DNA from: Owenia fusiformis
Taxonomy: Eukaryota; Annelida; Polychaeta; Sabellida; Oweniidae
Assembly: GCA_903813345.2 (NCBI GenBank)
Contig: CAIIXF020000002.1
Span: 30,190,926 to 30,250,925 of the forward strand
Reading direction: 5' to 3'
DNA: 60,000 nucleotides
Shown here one piece after another: positions 10,446 through 22,400 of this stretch. Each line of letters starts with the position of its first letter. Positions within the stretch are counted from its first letter, which is position 1. The position numbers were made by a program, and so were the translations under genes. The notes below the pieces were generated by a model. That model was not told where the DNA came from. It worked only from the letters and a program-made list of their open reading frames with translations, and ran no database searches.

Positions 10446-13400
10446 GTAATGTAGATTTGATTGATTTTGAACAACATTTAAAATGTCACTGGAATGTCAC
10501 TGTTTTTTTATTATTTTTTTTATCAAGAGATTTTATTGCCATTAACAGATTAATCATTATCAGTACATATCATATGTGAGGGACCCAGTCGCCAGTGGCA
10601 TTATATGTGTCCCTCAATGTAGTAATTATAATTTGTAAACATGGGTTATACATAGAAGAAAAATAAAAAAGAAAGCATCTGCATTTTAATTGGAGTGTGG
10701 GGGGCTGCTGTCTCTGCCTATATGTCACTGTTCAATATTTAAAGAAATATTATTAAAGGGATGAACTGAATCTTTATGCACTTGTAGAAAAATACCAGGG
10801 AATTTTATTCTGAAAAGGACAAGTCTCTGTTTGGAGAATAGTCTCCTGGGCTAATAATATTTTTTATAAATTATGAATACTCCAAAGAGGACATTTAAAT
10901 CTACACGGTGTAAAAATATCACAATTGTCCGAAGCAGGGGTAATGGTACAGTAAACCGATTTTAATAAAGTACAAGTCTCAATTTGGAGAAAGAAGTTCA
11001 TCAGTGTAGTGCACTAATAATTTTTTATGAAAAATCTAGAAATATCACCCAAATTAAATTAAGACTATTCAAAAGAAGACATTCAAATCTATGTAAAAAA
11101 ATCAAATTTGTCCGAAGCAGGGGTTAAAGGCTCAATTAGAGACGTGATGAACTTCGTTCTCCAAACCAAGAATAGCCCTTTGTATATATACAATATACAT
11201 ATATATGCCCTTTGCATGTGTATACATTTGTTTCTTTAATTTCGTGACTGATTGAATGTTTTTTTGTTGTTTTGTGTTTCCAGTACAACAGACTGGTGAA
11301 GAATATGACTACGACACAGACAGAAAACAAATAGTGAGTTGTCATACTATTTAGGAAAATCAGCTTTGAGAGTTTTGATAGAAAAACATAGATTTATTCA
11401 ATTTCATACTTTTCTACAAACATATCTAAACCTTGTATCTACCACACTTTGTTTACTGTTCAGCATTTTAAGCAGAAGGGCGAACATAGCAAGCCAGAGT
11501 GAACTCTGTCACTATTTCGCACTGTACTATTTTGCAGTTTGAGGGGTAGTTCATGTTGTATAATCAAATATCTGACTTGGTCTGGTTCATTATCCCACTG
11601 AACGAAGTTTGAGCGGGATATAGGAAAGCCGCCTGTCCGTCCATCCGTTATTGTGCCTGGGCAATAACTCAAATACCAGTTGACGGATTAGGTTAAAAGT
11701 TTATAGGCTTATGCTTTATGGGTATAGGACCTCTGCTCGAGGTTTCATTATGGCTGCTCAATTCAAAATGGCCACCATTTTTCCTAAAATGTAATGTTTC
11801 ATAACTCAAATATTTGTTGATGGATTTGGTTCAAATTTAATATGCTGGTACCTAGGGACAAAAGAGCTTTGCTCATTAAGGGATTGTCAAGTTGGCTGCA
11901 GAATTTCAAAATGGCCGCCATTTTTTGTAAAAAACACATTCTTTGATAGCTCAAATACCAGTGAATGGATTTGGTTCAAATTTTATATGTTGATGCCTAG
12001 GGACAAAGGAACTCTGCTGTAGAAGACATTTTCAAAAAGGCCTCTGAATTTCAAAATGGCCACCATTTTTTGTAAAAAAACATAATCTTTGATAACTCAA
12101 ACATCAGTGTACAGATATGGTTCAAATTTTATATGATGATGCCTAAAGACAAACAAGCTCTGCTCAAGAAGGAGTTTTCAAGTTGGCAGCATAATTTCAA
12201 AATGGCTGCCATTTTCTTTAAAAGAAGTAACAGAAATACTCGTGGATGGATTTGGTTTAAATTTTATATAATGATGCCTAGGGGCAAAGGAGCTCTGCTC
12301 AAGAAGAATTGTCAAGATGGCCACTATAGTGTTCATTTTGGCAACAAGAAAATGCAGCTCCTCGAGTCGAGGTCTCCAAGTCAAAAAAATGCCTGACCCT
12401 CTCATATATCTGTTGATTATCCCTGTTTATAATTGATTCAAGAGCGTGGCACTGAACGAACCTTTATTCCTATTTGTTATTTGTTTAGTTGTTGGTTGGG
12501 TTACATGTTTATGACGTCACAAATGATGCGAAGAATCTTTAAACCAATCAGTGAAGTCTATATTAATTATTTGTTTAGTTGTTGATGTGACAATACGTGT
12601 CTGACGTCACGGGTGATTGCATCATATTTCAGTCACGCCATTTTACGACATTGCATAATTTTAGCTGATTTTGGCTTCATTTCACTTTATTTGAAAGACT
12701 TTTAAAAATATAATAAGGAGTCAGTATTTTTTTTTATAAATATTAATATTTGAATTTGAGGTCAAAGTCCGAAAATTTGATCAACTGATTGAAATCACAT
12801 TTTTAAAGAGGTGAAAAAGTGAATAATTACAGGAGTAAACGTGGGTGGGATTTGCTATTGGGAGTTGCTGTTTTTCTAGTTTGAAATGTGTTCAGTGTTG
12901 TCGAGGAAGTTTTGTTTGCGCAACGCAGTTAACATTTTATCACGTTTAAGGGTATGCCCATTGCATGATAACAAAAGGTGGAACCACACAGGCAGTTGTT
13001 ATCAGTAATTCAGCAAAATTATGGGTATAAAAATGATCCTTTTCAGCATGAACATCTGAATTGTGTAGCCAAGTCATCTATCTACTATTATGTGCATTCT
13101 TAAATTGATACTTACTAGTATACTCAGCTGAACCAAACTAGCAATTCTAAAAAGATTCAGAAAATAATAATATGTGACCTGGCAACAATTGAAGATATAA
13201 GAAATGTCGGAATGTGGAACAAAAATTTTTTTCTTAACAAGAAAATCTTCAATTTACACAGCTTTTGGCATTCAAATCACTTTTCATTCATCAAATCATC
13301 AAGCTTTTTTGCATCAATCAAATTCATTTTTTCACTCCTCATTGAAGAGTTTTGATTAGCGTCTCACAACCAGATAGACCTTGTACCTTGACACCTCTAT

Positions 13401-16400
13401 TAGTTACAAAAGATTAGATTATGTAACTATTATAATCCTCCTTTGCAGACCCCAGCCAGAGCATTGTTCAGTCCATATGCAGTAATGGCTATATACATAG
13501 TAACTATTATAATCCTCCTTTGCAGGCCCTAGCCAGAGCATTGTTCAGTCCCCATGCAGCCAATATTGAAAGTGATACTGATGCCTTCGATGTTACCTTG
13601 GAGACAGAGTTAGAATACCAAGATGGTAAGGGTTGGTGTCTACATGTCAACAGAAATATGGTAACAGCTGTCTAAGTGGAACACATTTGGTACCTCTAAA
13701 AAGTGTTCCACTTGGGAGGTGTTCCACTTGTAGAGGTTCATTAACATTAGGTCAGTTGGTTTTGGGACTCTGAAAAGTGTAAATAGAATTTACAAAACCT
13801 GCATATCGTTTAGCAAATTGAACGCTCGTTTGTGGTGTTGCTCACCTTTAAGTATAAAAGGCCCGATCCAGGAATAACACTCAAGGGTTCACAGGCTCAA
13901 GGTTTGTTGTGTCAACACCTCCAACTGTTATATACCATTAGTATATTATCGATCGTCACACATTTATAAAAGGGACATCTTTATTTTGACAATTAGTTTC
14001 ACATTTATGGGTGACATATAGGAATCTTTAATTTGTAGGATAAAATATTAATTGTGAAAGTCAAAAATATTCTCAATGTACGTAGTTGTACTAATAATGT
14101 TTTAATACTATCTTTTGGCTTAGCAGTTCCCTAGATGATTTTGGAAATAAAATGTTAAAATACTGTATAAAGTTTAGTATGTAACCTGAGTCATTTATTT
14201 TTTGATTCAGTGGTATGCACAGTATTGACATCTTTCCAACTATTGATAGTTATCAACATTTGATACAGTTTCAGCATGACTAATAAAAAAAAGAGAAAAA
14301 TTCCAAAGCTTTTTGCTTGACTTGTCATAATTGCTACAAAAATCCAAAATAGCATACTGTATTCTCTATAATTAGCACCTTGGGTGGTTAGAAAATTCAA
14401 AGTACCTCCTTCAAGTCATTCTGATAAGTGCCTATATTAAAAAAGTAAGAAATCGCTGAGAATTTCTTGTATCTTTTTTGTATGGCAATTTTTTATGGCA
14501 ATATTTGAGAAACCAGAACAAAGTAACAACATTTCTTAACACTAAGACATGGATTGTGATTATAGAGCTTACAGTAAAGAAATTGCTAAATTGAACTAAT
14601 GATAAATCATCATTTTTGTATAAAATTTGTGTTAAAGACTTCGCAACAAGGATGATTATTAGAAGGAAACAACAAAGTTCACAATCTCGATGTGCACAAA
14701 ATATGCTCAAAAGACCTCTTGGTTCAATTTCGAATGCGCAAAATACCTCTTAAAGTGTAGTTCAATGTCGAAACAAATCATTTCAGTTTGAATATTTATT
14801 TCATTCCTTTTGGACTCTTCTTTTTCACCTATAGAGAATATTAGTGTAAATTATGGTGAAACCATTGATTGATCTCTATTGAGACTGTGCAAAAAATATG
14901 CTCAAAAGACCTCTTGGTTTAATGTCGACTGTGCATTGAATTACAAATCTGTCATTTTAGTGTTAGTACTCCATTATCAACCACTTATTTGTTGGTTAAA
15001 ACTTTTCTCGATATTTGAGAAGTGGGGTGGGTGCTTATTAGGGGGTCATGGCGACTATAGTATTGCAGCTGCACTTAATTTGGCTCGAAGCCAGTTTTGA
15101 TTTTGCAAATTGAAAAAAATCTGCCAAATTGAAAATCTGCCAATTTTTAGAACAATTTTAGAAAATCCAAAAATGGGTGAAACTAAACTACGGTTTCACT
15201 TGTGTAAGTATTCCTGTTCGGATGTCAGTGCTATTCTAAAACTGTAATATGAATCTGAAATGCTTATTTCCAGATCAATGAAAACTTTAAGCTTATTCCT
15301 GAATCAGCTAAATTAGATAGCCGTCAATATTTAAAATTAAGCAAATCTGCCAAATAAAGTAGCGTTAAATTAAGTGTATCTACAGTTGTTGATATCGATT
15401 AAAATTTTTGATTAATCTTATTCCAGGGTCAAAATCACCAACATTTGATGGACAAGCCACCTCAAGCTTTGAACCACTGGTCAAGGAATCAATAAGTCCA
15501 GTTATCAAACATGCAAAAACTGCTTACACTGCTGAAAAAGTGAGTCAAAACACTAGAAATCTTAATGATTCTGATGATGAATCAGATGAGATTGGTTCTG
15601 CTCTGCAATATAACACAGAAAATGCCAATGATGATACTGTTTCTCAAAATACCAAAGATTATGCTGTCACTCAAAATATGCAGGAATTGGGTTGTAAAGA
15701 TGTTCCACCTATAGAGCAGCTGCTTGGTGATACTCTAACTGATATAAGCCTAGATACCACTCTCATACTAGATCAATCCACACAGCTCAGGGAAAATATA
15801 GAGAAATACATCAACAATGAAAAACTTAAGATTGAAGATTCAGAGAAATCTGATGAGCCAAATGAATCAGATTCAGAGGGAGACTTCATATTCAGTGCTG
15901 TTAAACCAACCCAGGCTGGAAATGAGTTTGAAATTCTTTCAGGGGTTAAATATTTGTTGGACGAAACAATTGGCTTACTATGCCATGATTCTACACAAGA
16001 AAATAACCAGAGAGGTTGTAACAAAACAAGGAGTAAAAGAAATCCTAAACATTTTATAACGCAGTTGAAAGAAAGCAATATAAGTGACACTGACATTATA
16101 GTACCTGATATAGATGTAGATAAAGCTGTGAAACCTGATCCTAAATTTGCTGAAGACATCTCTAGCATAGGTGGAAAAGGAAAACACAAGCCTGATGATT
16201 CAAGTCAAGAATCTCTCGAAAACCATCAGTATACAAAAGTACGGAGTAATTTTAGCCAATCAGAACATTCCCCTTTGAACTTTACTTCTCCACTAAGCCA
16301 ATCAAAATTAACCCCTCCCACCTTGTCTTTCAAAGCAGATGATATGCTGAGTCTATTCGATACTCCACCAACTAGTAAATTGAAAAGGAAATTACCCCCG

Positions 16401-19400
16401 AAATGCAGAAGTAAACGCAAGCCATCAGATCCTGATAATGATTTGTTTGGGTTTCTCAATGAAGCATCCTTTGAGTCCTCAAGCAACTCTCCAAGAATTA
16501 TGCCAACAGTGTCTATTCTTGAAGAAAGTGGATATTGTGGGAGTGGAGATCATAATAACTCAAGCCCCATGAGGAAAAGCCCTCTTCAACCTCCAATTGA
16601 AGATATCCCAATTGATGAAAAGCTCTACCAACAGCAGCCTGTAAACAATGATTCTAGTCTAAATGAAATGAAGTGTGACCAGATGCCTATCGATCCTGAT
16701 GTCGCTTTTAAGACTCCACTCAGAGTTGCATTAAAACGAAGGTCAACAACTTTCTGTACTCCTGATGCAAAAAAAATCTGCAGCCCTATAACCCAAAATA
16801 TTCCAAAGCAAGAGACAAAAGTGCAATGTGATGTTTCAATGGTAGCTCCTATTGAGACATGCCAAACACCCGATAAACTGATAAATCAAACATTCAGTCA
16901 GATTTCACCCTCCTCCTTAGATGCAATATGTGAATTAGCTGACAAAAGTGAACTGGAACACCCACATGTAGAAACCAGCCATGATTGTACATTACCACAG
17001 AAAACAATGGGTGATGACTCCCAAAATGAGTCAAAAGAAATCACAAATATTGAACTTGCAACAGATTGTACCAACTTTGAAACAGATATTCAAATTTCAT
17101 GTTCAAATGTCCAAAATCGAGTTAAAATATCTTTGGAAGCAAGCCATGATGAAATAAGTCAAAATGATGAACTGTTTTCTCAGATTTCACCCAGTGCTCT
17201 CACAGAGATGGTTAAAGTGTCAGATATCGAAACTAGGAAAAATGAGCAGCCTCTTTCTACTGGTACAAAAACAAAAACAAAACATAAACAGTTTGGAAAA
17301 CCCAAAAGGTTCTTTTACCCAACATCTAGTCAGATTTTAAAAGAATGTCCAAAGAAAATTAAACTTGATTTTCCCGAACATAGCACAGACACTCCTAACA
17401 GTGAAATGACAATAAAGGTGGCCCCTGACGACAGTGCCAACATAATCAGGCCTCAAAGTCCATATGATGGTTCAAAACCTACAACTCCTAATAGAACAAA
17501 TGTATCAAGATCTCATAGCCCAAACAGCAGTACAAAGTTCGGGATACAAATTGAAGGGAACATTTCATCTACAAGTGCCAATCCAGCGTCCCTATACAAC
17601 ACTCCAGCAAAGACTTCATATAGAACCTCACCTCATAGACCAATAGTATCGCAATACAATTCAGTGCCATTCAATAAAGAGGAATGGTACGACTCTCAAG
17701 GGCTAAAAAGCAGATCATTAATGAGAAAAACAGACAAAGGTAAAGTATTAATTCGATAAAATCAATATTTAGAATTCTTCATACCCAAATATCAATTTAG
17801 AAACCACAATGGCCAGTTTTAGAAAAATACAGTGATAACTTGTTTATGACAAAGCACAAAGGGCAGTAATGGAAAAAACACAAAAATAACCTACAGTAAA
17901 TGATATTTAATGTTCAGAACCCATTCCAAGTTAATTTGAAAGATAAAAGAATATCAAGCAGAAAGGAAAGAGGTTTGAAACTGTTTATTTGTGTGTTGAT
18001 CATTGATTGGGGTGTGGGAGTTCGAGGTGTGAATTTGTGCTATTTCACCATATTTTTATAGTTGATGTTTTTTGGTGGTCAGCAGTTGGTGATTGGCAGT
18101 TGATATTCTATGGTCAGCATCTGTAACAAATGGCAGGTGGTGACATTTCTGTGCACTAATTGTGCTTAGTAAATTTAAATATCATCTTCATCAAATTGAA
18201 GTTGTGATAAGTTCACCCTATGGTTTGTGCTTTTTGAATTACTCTTTTGTGTTTCCAGGTTTCAAGAAATTCTCAACCATGAGCCACCAAGATATGTCCA
18301 ACATAAGTGCTAACACAACTTCAGTTGAAAAGGCACAGTTTGGAATAGATTTGAACCATGATGAGGGAGAATGCCCACTGAGTATTCCAAAGAGAGTCTA
18401 TTATAAATCATCTAGTGAAAGACCTATCAGAATGTCTGACAAGTCTTCAGAGAAGGCAAGGCTTGTCACTGAAAGTGATGGGATAGAAAATTTGCTTCAG
18501 TGTTCCAACAACACAGCACAGAGTATGGATAAGAATAAGAATTTTAAAGCTTCTCCAGGATTTACAACACATAATGAGACGATTGAGAAATCGCCTAAGG
18601 AAGCAGCATCAACTTTAGATGGTACAACTACAGAAAAAGTACCTACCTCATGTAATAATATTGGGTTTAAATCAGTAAATCCAAAGGATAGGAAAAACTT
18701 CACCAATCCAAGAAAAGCGATTTCAGAAAAGTCTGAAATCTTTAAAGATTTGAAACAATGTGACGCTGATGATCTAACAAAACTCAAAGATCCTTATAAT
18801 ATAACATCCTGTGGTTCCAAATCGCCCACAAATAAAGACATGTCACCATCTCAAGTAGGTAAACCAAATGGTCAAGTCCAGGTTGATCAATTACAGGATG
18901 ATATGTCAGAGATGAATGAAGATATAGGGAACCAAACCAAATCTGATATAAAGCAGTTCACAGGATTTAGATCAGCAAGTGGAAAAGACATTCCAATATC
19001 ACATGCCAGTAGATTGAAAGCCCAAAGACTTATTGACGAAGCAGAGAAAGAAGGAGTTAACACAAATGAAGAGATCGAATCTGTTCCTCAATCTGATACA
19101 AAGAAAATTGATCAGCTTGGGGGATTTAGATCAGCAAGTGGAAAAGACATTCCAATATCACATGCCAGTAGATTGAAAGCCCAAAGACTTATTGACGAAG
19201 CAGAGAAAGAAGGAGTTAACACAAATGAAGAGATCGAATCTGTTCCTCAATCTGATACAAAGAAAATTGATCAGCTTGGGGGATTTAGATCAGCAAGTGG
19301 AAAAGACATTCCAATATCACATGCCAGTAAATTGAAAGCCGAAAGACTTATTGATGAAGCAGAGAAAGAAGGAGTTAACACAAATGAAGAAATTGAGCCT

Positions 19401-22400
19401 GTTCCTCAATCTGATACAAAGATAATTGATCAATTTGGGGGATTTAGATCAGCAAGTGGAAAAGATATTCCAATATCACATGCCAGTAGACTGAAAGCCC
19501 AAAGACTTATGGATGAAGCTGAGAAAGAAGGAGCTAACTCAAGTGATGAAATTGAGACTGTTTCTCAAACTGATACTGAAATAATAGATCAATTTGGGAA
19601 GTCTAGATCAGCAAGTGGAAAAGACATTCCAATGTCACATGCCAGTAAACAAAAAGCTAATAAACTGGAAAATGATGCTCAAAGAAAATACCTCAACCAT
19701 GAAGAAGACATTTTCACTCAGGAACATAGACATGGTGATAAAATATTGAAAGGAGACATAATAGGAATGAAACAAAAATTAAGCAATAGTTTAAACCAAA
19801 TGCAATATACACCAAGGGCAAGCACTCTTACAGAGGATGACTACAAAAGACTGCCCCAAGGATTTAGACCTTTCAAACCACCAGCAATTACAAAGAATAA
19901 ACGAAAGGTAACAGAAGATGTTAAAGGCAATCAAACCACAGATAAACCTAATCAAGAACAGTTTTCAAGATTTAAATCAGCTAGTGGTAAAGCTGTTCCA
20001 ATATCTCCTGCAAATAGGTTGAAAGCCCAGAATGTGATAAATGAGGCAGAGAAACAAGGAATAATTACTAACCAAAAATTGAAAGAATCTGAACAAGCTT
20101 TTGCTCAAGCTGATACTAAACCATGTGATCAGTTTAGGGGATTTAAATCTTCAAATGGAAAAGAAGTTCCATTATCTAATACAAGTAAAGGACAAGCGAT
20201 GAAATCACTAATTGATACTCTTGGAGAACTAAGCTATCAGAAAGAACTTTCCCGGGAAAATGAACTTGATGAAGAAATACTGATGGAGGATATAATGAGA
20301 ATCAAACAAAAATTAAACAGCAGTGCTAACCAGAGAACCTATACTCCAAAAGTATGTTCACTCACAGAGGATGACTACAAAAGACTCCCCCAAGGATTTA
20401 GGCCTTTCAAACCACCTGCGATTGCAAAAAAGATAACTAATAAACCCAAACCAGACTTAACACATTCAAACCAGGAACACACGAAGCTTGTCAATTTGGT
20501 CAGTGGTACTGAAAATAAAGCAGTGCTTCAAACAAAGAGAGAACCACTCAGTACTAGTACAGAATCACTAAAGGCTGAATTCCGACCTATACATTTGAAT
20601 CAGAATCATGGAACCAGTGATGAAATCAATGAAACCACTGTTGCACATAATGAAAGCCGTGAAGAATCCATTTTATACACAGGAACTCAACTTCTAGAGA
20701 TAACCGAGAGCACAAATGCTTTCTTGCATGCTGATGATTTCACACAGATTGTTGATGTGAAAAGTGACCATGAGGAAACTATGCCCTTGAATGATAATGT
20801 CCATGAGAGTGATCATGAAGATAATGAGCATGAAAGTGGTCATGGTGTTGATGTGCATGAAAGTAACCATGAGGATAATGTCCATGAAAGTGGTCATGTA
20901 GATACTGGGCATGAAAGTGGTCATGAAGTTAATGTGCATGAAAGTGGTCAAATTAATTTGCGTGAAAATGGCAATGAAGATAATATCTATGAAAGTGGTC
21001 ATGTAGATGTGCATGAGAGAGGTCATGGAACTGATATCCATGAAAGAGCCAATGGAGATTTTGAAAACCCAGAACTTAACACAAGTATCCACCAAGTATC
21101 ACAACAAAAGGAACATGACATTGATGAATATAAAGTTGTGCACCATCAGATTGCATCTGATTCCAAGTCAAATTGTTGGAATGACTCCATGTCAATTGAA
21201 CTCAGTGATAACAGCTTTTCTAACATAACACCCAGTTCATCATTGGGAAAATCACAGCCAATCATGCTACCATCTAAATCTAACATGAAAGCCATCAAAG
21301 TTTGTAGAGTTAAGCCATTGAATATTCAAACTTACTTGGAAACAAAGGTTGAAAATGAAACTCATACTAGCCATAAATGGAACAATGAATCATCCATATT
21401 TCACAATTCTATTACACCAGCCAAGATTTTATATCCTAAAAAGAGTCAGGGTTATAATGAGCTTAATTGTGGTCCACCAACCTTACTTGAATCAAATGTT
21501 GACAAAATATCTGAAAACATTTACTCAGAGCCATCACCATCAATAATGCCACAAGAAATAAATGCAACAAAAATAATCAATTTTGTAAGTTCAACAACAC
21601 CACAAAATAGTTCAAATGGAGACAAGTGCCATTATTCAGGATCACCTAACACATCTCAGATCCCTTGTGTACCAACAAGCAGCAGTAAAATCACTACAGT
21701 GAAAGAAAATAGGACAAACACCACTATCAATATTCCTGATGACCCCAGTAGAAGAGAGGATGCCCAGAAATGCCAAATATTTTATCCAAATGAAGTTTTT
21801 AAAACTGCTAGTGGAAAAAGTGTTCATATTCTGCAAGATGCTTTGGATCAGGTGAGAAAAGCCTTAAATGATGATATCAACAGTGTGATAGCAATCGATA
21901 ATTCATTTAATAATAAACCTTCATATTACCAGTTAAATGATACAAGACAAACTAAGCATGAATTGGATGGTCCTTCCCTCAATGCATTCAAGACTAATCA
22001 TAATGTGAATGAAGGTGCTCACTTCAGTGAATTCCAGACAGCAAATGGGAATAAAGTCAAGATATCTGAACAGTCTTTGAAAGCTGCTCGAACTACACTA
22101 GGTGATGATGAAAGTTTGTCATTTGGTGGATTCCAAACTGCAAGTGGGAATAAAGTCAAGATATCTGAACAGTCTTTGAAAGCTGCTAGAACTACACTAG
22201 GTGATGATGAAAGTTTGTCATTTGGTGGATTTCAAACTGCAAGTGGAAATAAAGTCATGATATCTGAGCAGTCTTTAAAAGCTGCTAGAACTACACTAGG
22301 TGATGATGAAAGTTTGTCATTTGGTGGATTCCAAACTGCAAGTGGGAATAAAGTCAAGATATCTGAACAGTCTTTGAAAGCTGCTAGAACTACACTAGGT

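Noticed and set aside
12133-12405. Two opposite-strand frames of 75-87 codons
   Set aside because: They lie in the internal tandem units of the dispersed element 11589-12891 and have no protein resemblance.
15773-16189. 138-codon minus-strand frame inside the BRCA2 exon
   Set aside because: It is antisense to a well-supported coding exon and has no recognisable family.
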